Assembly: GCF_900476375.1 (NCBI RefSeq)
Contig: NZ_UPPP01000053.1
Location: 62,001-126,000, forward strand
Source: Allolucifera butyrica
GTDB taxonomy: Bacteria; Bacillota; Negativicutes; Sporomusales; UPPP01
Direction of reading: 5' to 3'
Length of the DNA: 64,000 bases
The position numbers and the translations under genes were made by a program. The notes under the pieces were generated by a model. The model saw nothing but the letters and a program-made list of their open reading frames with translations, was not told the origin of the DNA and made no database searches. Of this stretch, positions 41,472 to 51,253 are shown in pieces (positions within the stretch are counted from its first letter, which is position 1; every line of letters begins with the position of its first letter).

Positions 41472-42380
41472 TTAGCCGTTGTTGCTGCGTAACAAATGAT
41501 TCTCCAGCACTTGCTTATCACCGTCAAATCCTTCCAATTGCAGATAATATTTTGCTGAATCCACCAAAGCTTTAGCCGGAGTGAGTCCGATAATTTCCGT
41601 ACCAACTACGCCAACGCCGTACCGTTTTGCTTCGGCTTTCACCAGTTCCAGCACCCGATAGAGCGGTGTCTGCTCATAGTTGGTCATATTAATGGATACC
41701 TGGGCCAAATTCCTGTCTTCCAGCATTACGCCGAGAGCCTTGACAAACTTGAGGCCGCCGCTGCTTTCCCGGATAATTTTGGCAATTGCCTTGGCAATAT
41801 TGAGGTCGCTTGTATTCAAGTTAATGTTGTAAGCGATGAGCGGCATCCGGGCGCCCACGGCAACAGCACCGGCCGTGGGGTGCAGCTTGTCGCCGAAATC
41901 GGGCCGCCACTCCGTTTTTTGCATTTTTTCTGCCATTCCCTCAAATTCGCCGCGGCGAACCTCGGCTAAATTTTTCCTCGATGCCGCGGTAGCCGATTCT
42001 TCATAGAGGAAAACGGGCATGCCCAATTCCCGGGCGATAGCCGCCCCTGCTTCCCGGGAAAGAATCACGCATTCGTCCATGGTCACATTCTGAATCGGCA
42101 CAAAGGGGATGACATCCACCGCTCCCATCCGGGGATGTTCGCCGCGGTGCTGGGTCATATCAATCAAATTCACCGCCTGCTGTGCCGCCTGCAATACCGC
42201 CTTTTTAACCTGTTCCGGCGTTCCCACCAAGGTAAAGACACTGCGGTTGTGGCTCGCATCGGCGGAATAATCGAGCAGAATCACGCCGGGGACCTCTTTT
42301 ATAGCGCCGGCAATGGCTTCAATTACCGTTGTTCTTCGCCCTTCACTAAAATTAGGAATGCATTCCACTAATTTAGCCAT
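41472..42380 (-). CDS. ftcD: Glutamate formimidoyltransferase
   Basis: This 302-residue enzyme carries only the formiminotransferase domain. It transfers the formimino group of formiminoglutamate to THF. Family motifs are CIPNFSEGR, DASHNRSVFTLVG, HPRMGAVDVIPFVP and LYEES. ATG 42380 has GGAGG six bases upstream and directly follows the hutU stop. Its presence shows a folate-linked route rather than direct hydrolysis of formiminoglutamate. Confidence 0.94.
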   Translation of the reverse strand: MAKLVECIPNFSEGRRTTVIEAIAGAIKEVPGVILLDYSADASHNRSVFTLVGTPEQVKKAVLQAAQQAVNLIDMTQHRGEHPRMGAVDVIPFVPIQNVTMDECVILSREAGAAIARELGMPVFLYEESATAASRKNLAEVRRGEFEGMAEKMQKTEWRPDFGDKLHPTAGAVAVGARMPLIAYNINLNTSDLNIAKAIAKIIRESSGGLKFVKALGVMLEDRNLAQVSINMTNYEQTPLYRVLELVKAEAKRYGVGVVGTEIIGLTPAKALVDSAKYYLQLEGFDGDKQVLENHLLRSNNG

Positions 42381-42381
42381 T

Positions 42382-44436
42382 TTATTTTCCTCCTGCATTT
42401 TCCTTGTTTTGTTTGGTAAAGGCCTGCTCTACCGTCTGCCGGATCAATTCCTCGGACGGCAAATAGGGCAGCGTAATATGCCCCTGACCGGCGTAATTGC
42501 GGTTGAATTCCACACAGGTCTCCATGGCATGACTATTGCGGGCCCAGGACCGGCGGGCCACGCCGCCCATAACGTCCCACAGCATCGCCGACTCAATAAT
42601 GGCATCCACCCGTTTGCTGCCGTCCAGAACCAGGCCGAAACCGCCGTTCACGGCCTTACCGATACCGACACCGCCACCGTTGTGCAGCGCAACCAGGCTC
42701 ATACCCCTGGCGGCATTGCCGGCGAAACACTGGGTTGCCATGTCGGCCATCACATTACTGCCGTCTTTGATATTGGCCGTCTCCCGGAACGGTGAATCGG
42801 TGCCGCTGACGTCATGATGATCCCGCCCCAGCATAACCGGGCCGATCTCGCCTCGCCGGACCAGTTCATTAAAGGCCAGGGCAATCCGTTTCCTGCCTTC
42901 GGCGTCCTGGTACAAAATTCTGGCTTTCGTACCGACAACCAGCCGGTTCTTCTGCGCATCCCGGATCCAAATATAATTATCCCGGTCCTGACCGCGGCGG
43001 TTAGGATCAATGCAAGCCATTGCCGCCTGATCGGTCCTGGCCAGGTCTTCCACCTTGCCGCTCAGGCAAACCCAGCGGAACGGGCCGTACCCGTAGTCAA
43101 ACAGCTCCGGTCCCATAATATCTTCTACATAGGACGGCAAAATAAAGCCGTCTTTTTCATCGATGCCGTTTTTCGAAATTTCTTTAACGCCGGCGTCATA
43201 TATCGCTTTCATGAAGGAATTGCCGTAATCAAAGAAGTAAGTGCCCCGTTTCACCAGGACCTGAATGAGTTCAAAGTGCCGCCGCAGGCTTTTATCCACG
43301 GCCGTTTTAAAGGTTTCCCGGTCGGTGGCCAGCATCCGGGTCCGTTCTTCAAACGATATGCCCTGCGGACAGTACCCGCCATCATAAACCACGTGGCAGG
43401 AGGTCTGGTCGGACAAAAGGTCGATATGAATAGCGTGGTCTGCGGCATACGCCAATAAATCAACAATATTGCCATGATAGGCAATGGAAAGGACCTCCTT
43501 GCCGGCAATGGCTTCCCGGGCCCAGGCAAAGACTTCCGGCAAATCGGCGGAATACTTTTTCACCCAGCCTTGTTCAAACCGGGTCTTGATGCGGGAAAAA
43601 TCCACTTCCGCTATAATTCCCACTCCGTTGGCAATTTCGACAGCCTTGGGCTGCGCGCCACTCATGCCGCCCATGCCGGAACTGACAAACAGCTTGCCGC
43701 GTAAGTCGCCGTCGCCGGGAATTCCCAGTTTCTGCCGACCTGCCGTCAATAAGGTATTAAACGTGCCGTGGACAATTCCCTGAGGGCCAATATACATCCA
43801 GCCGCCGGCAGTCATCTGTCCGTAATTGGCAACACCCATTTCCTCGGCAATCTCCCAGTCGTTCTGATTGTCAAACAAACCAACCATTAAAGCATTTGTA
43901 ATGATAACCCGCGGCGCATCCGGTTTGGAGGGAAAGAGTCCCAGCGGATGACCCGAGGCGACCACCAGCGTTTGACGGTCGGTCATAACCTGCAGGTATC
44001 TTTTTATCAGCCTGTACTGGAGCCAGTTCTGACAGACTTGTCCGGTCTCGCCATAGGTAACCAGTTCATAGGGATACAGGGCGATCTCAAAATCAAGGTT
44101 ATTGTCGATCATTACCTGAAACGCTTTTCCCTCGAGACAATTCCCTTCGTATTCATCAATGGGCCGGCCGTAAATCCGGCCCTGCGGCCGGTACCGGTAA
44201 GCATAAATACGCCCGTACTGCATCAGTTCCGCCATAAATTCCGGTGCCAGAAGGGAATGCAGTTCTTCCGGCACATAGCGCAGCGCGTTTTTCAATGCGG
44301 TCTGCGTCTGAGCCGGCGTCAGTTTAAAACCGCGGCTCGGCGCCCGCCGGATACCGGGCAAAAATTCCGGTTCCGGCGGTAATTCACCGTCCAGTCTGAC
44401 CGTCATGGCTTTTTGAATCGTGTCGTTTGTAAGCAT
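42382..44436 (-). CDS. hutU: Urocanate hydratase
   Basis: This 684-residue NAD-dependent enzyme converts urocanate to imidazolone propionate. It is the long form (about 550 residues is usual in Proteobacteria). Motifs: GGWMYIGPQGIVHGTFNTLL, GKLFVSSGMGGMSGAQPKA, DQTSCH, CLEGKAFQVM, and LHNGGGVGIGKAVNGGFGLV near the C-terminus. ATG 44436 has GGGAGG nine bases upstream; the frame to 44511 is not supported. It is the first gene of the hut operon; hutH is not in the window. Confidence 0.95.
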   Translation of the reverse strand: MLTNDTIQKAMTVRLDGELPPEPEFLPGIRRAPSRGFKLTPAQTQTALKNALRYVPEELHSLLAPEFMAELMQYGRIYAYRYRPQGRIYGRPIDEYEGNCLEGKAFQVMIDNNLDFEIALYPYELVTYGETGQVCQNWLQYRLIKRYLQVMTDRQTLVVASGHPLGLFPSKPDAPRVIITNALMVGLFDNQNDWEIAEEMGVANYGQMTAGGWMYIGPQGIVHGTFNTLLTAGRQKLGIPGDGDLRGKLFVSSGMGGMSGAQPKAVEIANGVGIIAEVDFSRIKTRFEQGWVKKYSADLPEVFAWAREAIAGKEVLSIAYHGNIVDLLAYAADHAIHIDLLSDQTSCHVVYDGGYCPQGISFEERTRMLATDRETFKTAVDKSLRRHFELIQVLVKRGTYFFDYGNSFMKAIYDAGVKEISKNGIDEKDGFILPSYVEDIMGPELFDYGYGPFRWVCLSGKVEDLARTDQAAMACIDPNRRGQDRDNYIWIRDAQKNRLVVGTKARILYQDAEGRKRIALAFNELVRRGEIGPVMLGRDHHDVSGTDSPFRETANIKDGSNVMADMATQCFAGNAARGMSLVALHNGGGVGIGKAVNGGFGLVLDGSKRVDAIIESAMLWDVMGGVARRSWARNSHAMETCVEFNRNYAGQGHITLPYLPSEELIRQTVEQAFTKQNKENAGGK

Positions 44437-44622
44437 AAACCAAGCGCCTCCCTGTTGCAAACTAGTAGGCAGTCCGCATACTGATAACCGCCCTAAAAAA
44501 ATCATTGACATTATTTTACCATGGAAATGTCATACAAACGTCAAAACAAGGTTATTTTTTTAAGATAACGGAAAATTTTTTTCAGGCTGCCGGCAAATCC
44601 GGCATCGCCACGCTATTGGCAT

Positions 44623-46458
44623 CTATTCCATAGCCTCTTTCATAATGACCCGGCATTGAATGCTGCCGCTTACAAACAGACGGTCCCCCAAACGCACCAC
44701 CGTATTGCCATGCGGTGTAATAATCAGGTCGTCCCGGAGAATCCGCAAGACCAAGCTGTCCCCCATGCAGGGAATATCCCGCAACAGCGCGCCGTCATAT
44801 TCAGCGTTTTGAATCACCACTTCAGTAACCGTATCCTCCGGACCGGCTATTTTTTTCATTAAGCCGGGATATACGATCATAGACTGCAACAGCGTCCAGG
44901 CGGCGTAGGAACCGGAAAATACCCGCAATCCCGGCTGTTCCAGGTCCGCTAAATTTTCATTCAACTGTTCCTCCACCTGCACAATCACATTCTCAGCGCC
45001 CAGCCGTTTCGCCTGTTCAGCCAGTTCCCGGTTCTGCCGGTCATTATCCGTCGCAATAATGACGACATCGGCGCCGGCAATCCGCCGCCAGTCCTGCTCC
45101 GCCAAAGCCCAGGACGGAACCGTCACAACCGCCTTTCGCACCGTGTTGACTTCGGTATCCTGATCCGGATTTTCCCGCCGGGTATCCATTAGAATCACTT
45201 CATATTCCGGCATCAGCCGGCTGGCCACCGGCAGGGTAATATGATTGGCGCCAAGAAAGGCAACCACCTTTTTCCGCGGCGCCGGAAAGGGATAAATATG
45301 GTTAAAAATAACCGGCGCAATAATAACGCTGATTACAGCCGCCAGAATAAAGGCGTTTCTGCCGCTTTCGTCAATGATATTCATCTTTAGCGCGACGGCG
45401 GTACCGGCGACGATCAAACTGAGGGTAGAACTTAACAGAGCACCGGCTCCCAGGGTCTTCTTCCAGGAATACCATTGCCGCATGATTAGCGCCGGAATCA
45501 ATTTAGTGATAAAAAAGCCGGCCAGCAGGGTAAGCGTGAGTAATAGACTGGAGGGGTCTTTTAGGAGTGATTGTAAATTCAGCCGCACGCCCACCATCAC
45601 GAAAAAGATGGGGATCAGAAAGCCGTAACCGATTGAATCCAACTGCCGGATAAATTCCTTTTGCGGTGACACCAGGGAAACCACCGTTCCGGCCAGAAAG
45701 GCGCCCAGAATATATTCCACGCCAAAAGATTGGGCCAGTACAACCAGCAGCAGTAAAATAACAAACACCGCCCGGGTCCCGATATGCACGGTCCCCCAGT
45801 GCAGTTTCCGGTATCCTTCCCCTTCCAGCACCCGGCGCAGAACATAATATAAAACCACCGCCGCCACAAACAATATAAGGATAGTCAACTGACCGAAAAC
45901 ACCGCCGCTTCTCAGCCAGGACACATAAACGGAAAGCAGCACAACCGTAAAAAAATCGGCCAGGGTCGCCGTCATTAAAAGAGCCTGACCAACGCCGGTC
46001 TCACTCAGCTTTCGCTCTTTCAACACGGGCATAACCACGCCCAGGGATATCGTAGCCAGCATCAGGGTCAGCCAAAAGCGGTCTTTTACCATTCCCCAGG
46101 AAACTATATAGGCAGCAAGCACAAAGGATACTATAAATATGCCGGCTAGTATGGCCACAGCAAGCCAAAAAGGATTTACCGTCCTATTGACCGGCCCCGG
46201 CTTTTTACGCCCCGTAAATACGGAAAAGTCAATTTCCAGACCGCTTAGAAACATTAAAAAGATAAGCCCTAACGTAGACAAATGTTCCAGCCAGCTATCG
46301 GGATGAATAAGATTAAACCCGCTGCCGCCAATGACCATACCGGCCAGAATTTCCGCTACCACGACGGGAATTACGTGCAGCCGCATTCTCGTTATCAAAA
46401 TAGGAACAACAAAAGAAATGCCGACAACCAGCAATAAATTCGTTTCCATACCTCTCAC
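44623..46458 (-). CDS. CPA2-type cation:proton antiporter with TrkA-N domain
   Basis: This protein of about 611 residues has N-terminal Na+/H+ exchanger-like helices (about 1-390; GLIFLMFLSGLEIDF, ATLADFF, LGAFLAGTVVSLV), then a Rossmann RCK/TrkA-N domain (VVAFLGANHITLPVASRL to ADVVIIATDND, about 400-530) and a C-terminal TrkA-C-like domain ending near 605. It resembles KefB-type or Na+/K+ antiporters. The start is GTG 46458 or ATG 46449; neither has a well-placed ribosome-binding site. It is probably monocistronic. Confidence 0.88.
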   Translation of the reverse strand: MRGMETNLLLVVGISFVVPILITRMRLHVIPVVVAEILAGMVIGGSGFNLIHPDSWLEHLSTLGLIFLMFLSGLEIDFSVFTGRKKPGPVNRTVNPFWLAVAILAGIFIVSFVLAAYIVSWGMVKDRFWLTLMLATISLGVVMPVLKERKLSETGVGQALLMTATLADFFTVVLLSVYVSWLRSGGVFGQLTILILFVAAVVLYYVLRRVLEGEGYRKLHWGTVHIGTRAVFVILLLLVVLAQSFGVEYILGAFLAGTVVSLVSPQKEFIRQLDSIGYGFLIPIFFVMVGVRLNLQSLLKDPSSLLLTLTLLAGFFITKLIPALIMRQWYSWKKTLGAGALLSSTLSLIVAGTAVALKMNIIDESGRNAFILAAVISVIIAPVIFNHIYPFPAPRKKVVAFLGANHITLPVASRLMPEYEVILMDTRRENPDQDTEVNTVRKAVVTVPSWALAEQDWRRIAGADVVIIATDNDRQNRELAEQAKRLGAENVIVQVEEQLNENLADLEQPGLRVFSGSYAAWTLLQSMIVYPGLMKKIAGPEDTVTEVVIQNAEYDGALLRDIPCMGDSLVLRILRDDLIITPHGNTVVRLGDRLFVSGSIQCRVIMKEAME

Positions 46459-46599
46459 TCACTTTCGCTCTCATTCTGCTCCCGGTTAATCATTCCGTTA
46501 ATAAGTTGCCAGGGAAATATCGTTTCCATTCATTTTCACAGTACGCTGTAGATCCCAATAATCTTCCCGTCAGATTTTTTTAAAGCTCATTGAATAACA

Positions 46600-46622
46600 A
46601 AAGCATGGACCCTCCATGCTTT
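46600..46622. terminator. Hairpin in the divergent gap before the antiporter gene
   Basis: AAAGCATGGA and TCCATGCTTT pair over a three-base loop, with a short T run on the minus strand. It lies about 140 bases upstream of the antiporter start, inside what would be its leader, so it may be an attenuator. I see nothing else definite in the 375-base gap 46459-46833. Confidence 0.5.
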
Positions 46623-46833
46623 CCAAAGTTCCTTATAGCCGCAATTCATAAGCATATTAATAATCGTTCTCCACAAATATAGAAATTCCCTCCTTTTGAG
46701 TAAGAACCTAAGTGTCTGTCCGGACTGTCAGCTCTGCTTAGTCTTCCAGAAAAATCCAAAGGATTTTTTAAGAGAAAAAAGTAATGTTATAATAAAATAA
46801 AGCCCAGTTCCTATATAGAAAGGACACATTCGG

Positions 46834-48027
46834 TTGATTACAAAAAAAATTTTCTCTTTGTTTAACTTTCATTTCAGTTTGTTTTTAGTATCCCTTTTAA
46901 CCTTTTTTTCGCTAGCCAAACCATCCATGGTGCCGGCAGCGTCACTCAACTTATTTTCTTATGGGGTATTTTTTCTTGGCCTGCTGCTCAGCGCCTGTTT
47001 TCATCGCAGCCGGGCTTTTTTTATCATTCTTATCCTTGGTTTAAGCCAACTGGCATTGACAGTCCATCCGGCACCGGACGGCGCTTTCCGGTTTTACCGG
47101 CTGGTGATATATCCCTTGATTTGTTTTTTTCTTCCCCTGAATATAATCTTTTTCTCCCGGGTCAAAGAGCGGGGATTGCTCAGTTTTTGGGGCTTCGCCC
47201 GTTTGGGTTTGATCCTGTTGCAGGGGTTTTACATTGCTCTGGCTATTTTTTCCCATGACGCCGAATTGACCACGCCGGTCCGCTACGCCATTCTGCCGCC
47301 GCCGTTGCCATTCTTCACCCCGCTGCCACAAACGGCATTGTTTCTCTTCCTGGCAGTTTTCCTGTTCTTGCTGCGCCAGGGAACATCGCGGTCTTATATC
47401 GACCGCGCCTTGCTTGCCGTGTTACTGGCCGCCGGCGCCGCTTTTCACTATATTGCCGTTCCCAATGCCGTTCCCTTTTTTCTCTCTACTGCCATAATCC
47501 TGTTGATTATAGCGGTTATGCAGGACTCTTACGCCATGGCCTATATCGATGAATTGACCGGCCTGCCGGGCCGCCGCGCCCTCAACCAAGAGCTGCTGAC
47601 ACTCCGGGGGCAATACGCTATCGCCATGCTGGATATTGACCATTTTAAAAAATTCAACGATACCTACGGGCATGATACCGGGGACGATGTCTTACGATTA
47701 GTGGCGACGGTCATGAAAGAAATTGAAGGCGGCGGCAAACCCTTCCGCTACGGCGGGGAGGAATTCTCCATTATCTTTCCCGGCCAAACGGCCAAGGAGG
47801 CTCTGCCCCATCTCGAAGCATTACGGCAAAAAATTGCCAAAACCCCGTACGTGTCCCACAGTAAAGGACAAAAGAAAAAACGCTTGCCAAAACGGCTGTT
47901 TGTAACAGTGAGCATGGGTCTGGCCGAAAATAGCGACAGCCGCAAAACCGGCGACATGGTTATAAAAAATGCCGACAAGGCCCTGTACCGGGCCAAGGAA
48001 AATGGGCGGAACTGCATAAAACAGTAA
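46834..48027 (+). CDS. Membrane-bound diguanylate cyclase (GGDEF)
   Basis: This 397-residue protein has about seven N-terminal helices (1-230) and a C-terminal GGDEF domain (AYIDELTGLPGRRALN, MLDIDHFKKFNDTYGHDTGD, active site YGGEEF). It makes cyclic-di-GMP. The RxxD inhibitory site is not present before GGEEF. The start is TTG 46834 with AAAGGA nine bases upstream. It is the only cyclic-di-GMP synthase in the window and a possible source of the ligand for the riboswitch at 12 kb. Confidence 0.92.
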   Translation: MITKKIFSLFNFHFSLFLVSLLTFFSLAKPSMVPAASLNLFSYGVFFLGLLLSACFHRSRAFFIILILGLSQLALTVHPAPDGAFRFYRLVIYPLICFFLPLNIIFFSRVKERGLLSFWGFARLGLILLQGFYIALAIFSHDAELTTPVRYAILPPPLPFFTPLPQTALFLFLAVFLFLLRQGTSRSYIDRALLAVLLAAGAAFHYIAVPNAVPFFLSTAIILLIIAVMQDSYAMAYIDELTGLPGRRALNQELLTLRGQYAIAMLDIDHFKKFNDTYGHDTGDDVLRLVATVMKEIEGGGKPFRYGGEEFSIIFPGQTAKEALPHLEALRQKIAKTPYVSHSKGQKKKRLPKRLFVTVSMGLAENSDSRKTGDMVIKNADKALYRAKENGRNCIKQ

Positions 48028-48028
48028 T

Positions 48029-48721
48029 TCAATCCCACTCCCGTTTCAATGTCTCTATATCTTTCACTTTTACAGAGGACCGGAAAAACTCAATCACTCC
48101 TTCATCCCGCATCCGTCCCATTTCACGGGAAAGAGCCGTGCGGGAAACATTCAGAAAATCAGCCAGTTCATGCCGGCTGAGCGGTAAAACAAACACTTTT
48201 TTTCCGGTTAATTTATGCTGTTCCAGCAGGTAGGCGCTAATTTTGCCGCGCATGCTTTTAATTGCCAGGTACTCTACCTTGCGATTCAGCAGCAAGGCTC
48301 TTTCGGAAATAATGGACAACAGATTTCGAATCAACCGGGTATGGCATTCACAGGCATTGCCGCAGCCTTCCGTAATTTTGGCCGGCGGCAGAAACAGGAC
48401 GCTGCATTCCGTTTGCGCAAAAACGGAAGCAGGCCAGAATGGTTTGCCGCTGAACGCGACCATTTCGCCAAACATGCCGCCGGCCTGCAGCGATGTCATG
48501 ACAATCCGGCGGCCGGCGGCATTCTCTTTCGTCACCAAAGCTTCTCCCGCCAGGATAATTCCCAGTCCCGTAAAAGCCTCTCCCTCCATGGTAATATAAG
48601 TATTCTTTAAAAACGTTTGCATTTTCGGCTGTAAACAGGCCAGCATCGCTTCGATCTCCGGAACCGGAATTCCGCCAAACAGCGGTGAGTTCTGCAAAAC
48701 CTCCCCCAAGTTACCATTCAA
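48029..48721 (-). CDS. Crp/Fnr family regulator, probably HcpR-like
   Basis: This 230-residue regulator has an N-terminal cyclic-nucleotide-binding-like domain (TYITMEGEAFTGLGIILAGE, GGMFGEMVAFSG) and a C-terminal winged helix (LSRHELADFLNVSRTALSRE). An internal CGNACECH cysteine cluster at about residues 121-128 could hold a metal or haem. The start is TTG 48721 behind GGGAGGGG. It is divergent from the ferredoxin-hcp genes across an 85-100-base gap with two perfect palindromes, so it is a likely nitric-oxide or nitrite-responsive regulator of hcp. Confidence 0.85.
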   Translation of the reverse strand: MNGNLGEVLQNSPLFGGIPVPEIEAMLACLQPKMQTFLKNTYITMEGEAFTGLGIILAGEALVTKENAAGRRIVMTSLQAGGMFGEMVAFSGKPFWPASVFAQTECSVLFLPPAKITEGCGNACECHTRLIRNLLSIISERALLLNRKVEYLAIKSMRGKISAYLLEQHKLTGKKVFVLPLSRHELADFLNVSRTALSREMGRMRDEGVIEFFRSSVKVKDIETLKREWD

Positions 48722-48740
48722 TATTGGTTCCCCTCCCTTT

Positions 48741-48785
48741 GGTAGCCATGGCTACCGCTTTTTTATTTTTATTGTAATACAATAA
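48741..48785. promoter_or_regulatory. Two palindromes in the crp/fnr-ferredoxin gap
   Basis: GGTAGCCATGGCTACC (48741-48756) and TTATTGTAATACAATAA (48769-48785) are both perfect dyads. The second has the size and half-site style of a Crp/Fnr operator and is the better candidate for the neighbouring regulator. The first, 20 bases before that regulator's start, could be an autoregulatory site. Confidence 0.55.
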
Positions 48786-48824
48786 ATTTGGAAAAAACAA
48801 GTCAAGTTGATGGGAGGAATGGAA

Positions 48825-49541
48825 ATGATCCGTAAAATCGTGAAAATAGATGAAACCAAATGTAATGGCTGCGGTCTTTGTGTCACGGCCTGTCAGGAAG
48901 GAGCTCTCCAACTGGTCGACGGTAAGGCCCGCCTGTTGTCCGATTCATATTGTGACGGCCTTGGTGCTTGTCTGCCCGACTGTCCTACCGGGGCCATCAC
49001 TGTCGAAGAACGGGAAGCTCAACAATTTGATGAAGCAGCGGTAGAAACACACTTGGCTCGGCAGAAAACACAATCTGCGCCGTCCGCCATTCAAAGCGGC
49101 TGTCCCGGCCATAATGCCAGACTGATTACCCCGGCGCCGGCAGCTGCGGCCAAGGAAAGTTCAACTGCCGCTGCCTCTCAGCTCCGGCAATGGCCGTGTC
49201 AAATTCAGCTTGTACCCGTTACCGCTCCTTATTTTGACAATGCCAACTTATTAATCGCCGCCGACTGTACGGCCTATGCCTATGCCAATGTGCATGCCGA
49301 CTTCATGCGGGACAAAATCACCTTAATTGGTTGTCCCAAATTAGACCATGCCGATTATGCCGGAAAATTGGCTGAAATATTGTGCCTGCACGATCTGAAA
49401 AGTATTACCGTGCTCCGGATGGAAGTTCCCTGCTGCGGCGGCCTGGTAAATGCCGTTAAGGAAGGGTTGCGGCAAAGCGGTAAAATCATTCCCTGGCAGG
49501 TAGTTACCATCGGTACGGATGGCCGTATTGTGGCCGGGTAA
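48825..49541 (+). CDS. 4Fe-4S ferredoxin-type protein linked to hcp
   Basis: This 238-residue protein has two cluster motifs at the N-terminus: CNGCGLCVTACQEGAL and CDGLGACLPDCPTGAI. A low-complexity Ala/Pro linker follows (about 85-120), then a C-terminal domain with conserved CPKLDHADY and VPCCGG. It probably donates electrons to the hybrid cluster protein encoded 56 bases downstream. ATG 48825 has GGAGG seven bases upstream; earlier in-frame starts overlap the ribosome-binding site. Confidence 0.85.
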   Translation: MIRKIVKIDETKCNGCGLCVTACQEGALQLVDGKARLLSDSYCDGLGACLPDCPTGAITVEEREAQQFDEAAVETHLARQKTQSAPSAIQSGCPGHNARLITPAPAAAAKESSTAAASQLRQWPCQIQLVPVTAPYFDNANLLIAADCTAYAYANVHADFMRDKITLIGCPKLDHADYAGKLAEILCLHDLKSITVLRMEVPCCGGLVNAVKEGLRQSGKIIPWQVVTIGTDGRIVAG

Positions 49542-49597
49542 ACGTTAGTCAGTTTGCGTAAGCAAAAAATAATATAAATCTTAAGGAGGAAAAAAAT

Positions 49598-51163
49598 ATG
49601 TCAGACATGTTTTGTTTTCAATGCGAACAAACTGCGGGAGGAAAAGGCTGTACTAAAATCGGTGTCTGCGGCAAAAAACCGGAGGTGGCCAACAAGCAGG
49701 ATGAACTGACCTGTGCTTTGATTGGTCTGGCCCGTGCCGCCGCTCACGGCACGCCGGACGCAGCGGTTAACGAACTCATGCTGCAAGGTTTATTTACCAC
49801 CGTAACCAACGTCAGTTTTGATACGGTGCCCACCGACGCCCTGATTGGCCGCATTCATGCCGAAAAAGAAAAATTAGACCGGCAGGCTCAGGATTTTCCC
49901 GTCGCCGAATTATGGAGCGGCAACGAAGACATTGTTTCCCTCCGTTCCACCTTGCTGCTCGGCTTGCGGGGCATGGCTGCTTATGCCTTGCATGCCTCCG
50001 TGTTAGGCAAAGAAGATCCGGCAGTCACTGCCTGGTTTTATAAAGGGATGCGCGCTCTGGGAGAAAATCACACAGCCGAAGAATGGCTGGCCCTGCTTAT
50101 GGAATTCGGCCAGGTGAATCTGGCCTGCATGGCGCTCCTGGATGAGGCCAATACCTCTGCGTATGGCCATCCCGTACCGGTCAAGGTTCCGCTTAAAATT
50201 GAAAAAGGCCCGTTCATCGTGATCAGCGGCCATGACCTGCATGATTTAAAACAACTTTTGGACCAAACCGCGGGAAAAGGAATCAATATCTATACTCATG
50301 GGGAAATGCTGCCGGCTCATGCGTATCCCGAATTGAAAAAATATCCGCATTTAAAAGGCAATTTCGGTACGGCCTGGCAAAATCAGCAAAAAGAATTCGA
50401 CCAAATTGCCGGTCCGGTTTTATTCACTACCAATTGTCTCATGCCGCTCAAGCCCTCGTATGCCGACCGCATCTTCACTACCTCGGTCGTCGCCTATCCC
50501 GGACTGACCCACATTAACACCGTAAACGGCAAAAAGGATTTCTCCCCGGTGATTCAAAAAGCGCTGGAACTGGGCGGTTGGCAGGAAGACCGTTCTTTCA
50601 CCGGCATTAATGGCGGTACGGAGGTAACAACCGGATTTGCCCGCAATACTGTTTTAGGAGTCGCCGATAAAGTAATTGACGCCATAAAAGCAGGCGCAAT
50701 CAAACACTTCTTCCTGGTTGGCGGCTGTGACGGCGCCAGACCGGGCCGCAACTACTACACCGATTTTGTTAAAAAAGCGCCGTCCGACACGATGATCCTT
50801 ACCTTAGCCTGCGGCAAATACCGCTTCAACGACCTCAATATCGGTGAAATCGGCGGCATTCCCCGGATCCTTGATATGGGCCAATGCAATGACGCCTACT
50901 CCGCGATTCAGGTGGCGCTGGCCCTGGCCAAAGCCTTTGACTGCGGCGTAAATGATCTTCCCCTGACGCTGGTACTGTCCTGGTACGAACAGAAAGCAGT
51001 CTGCATCTTGCTGACCCTGCTGGCGCTCGGCATAAAAAATATCTATATCGGTCCCTCCCTGCCGGCTTTCCTCTCAGGCAACGTATTAAGCATTCTGGTG
51101 GAAAAGTTCAACCTGAAACCAATCACAACGCCGGAACAAGACCTAAAAGCCATTCTTGGCTAG
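49598..51163 (+). CDS. hcp: Hydroxylamine reductase (hybrid cluster protein)
   Basis: This 521-residue protein has N-terminal cysteines CFQCEQTAGGKGCTKIGVCG (C-X2-C-X8-C-X5-C) that bind the cubane cluster, and hybrid-cluster ligands downstream (HGEMLPAHAYPELKKYPHLK, TTNCLMP, FLVGGCDGA). It reduces hydroxylamine and acts in nitric-oxide detoxification. ATG 49598 has AAGGAGG about eight bases upstream. It is cotranscribed with the ferredoxin gene and followed by a strong terminator. Confidence 0.95.
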   Translation: MSDMFCFQCEQTAGGKGCTKIGVCGKKPEVANKQDELTCALIGLARAAAHGTPDAAVNELMLQGLFTTVTNVSFDTVPTDALIGRIHAEKEKLDRQAQDFPVAELWSGNEDIVSLRSTLLLGLRGMAAYALHASVLGKEDPAVTAWFYKGMRALGENHTAEEWLALLMEFGQVNLACMALLDEANTSAYGHPVPVKVPLKIEKGPFIVISGHDLHDLKQLLDQTAGKGINIYTHGEMLPAHAYPELKKYPHLKGNFGTAWQNQQKEFDQIAGPVLFTTNCLMPLKPSYADRIFTTSVVAYPGLTHINTVNGKKDFSPVIQKALELGGWQEDRSFTGINGGTEVTTGFARNTVLGVADKVIDAIKAGAIKHFFLVGGCDGARPGRNYYTDFVKKAPSDTMILTLACGKYRFNDLNIGEIGGIPRILDMGQCNDAYSAIQVALALAKAFDCGVNDLPLTLVLSWYEQKAVCILLTLLALGIKNIYIGPSLPAFLSGNVLSILVEKFNLKPITTPEQDLKAILG

Positions 51164-51176
51164 GATAATTCCATAA

Positions 51177-51222
51177 AAAACAGAGAGTCTCGTCCTTTAT
51201 TAGGATGAGACTCTGTTTTTTT
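51177..51222 (+). terminator. Terminator after hcp
   Basis: Inverted repeat of about 16 bp (ACAGAG..TCTCGTCCT with AGGATGAGACTCTGT) followed by eight T, ten bases after the stop codon. Confidence 0.9.
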
Positions 51223-51253
51223 AATTTTACTTTGTGGCTGTAATTGGGAAAAA

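Noticed and set aside
46605-46690. A 29-codon frame beginning TTG behind AGGAGGG upstream of the antiporter gene
   Set aside because: It runs through the hairpin at 46600-46622 and its spacing to the ribosome-binding site is long; more likely chance in a leader or terminator.
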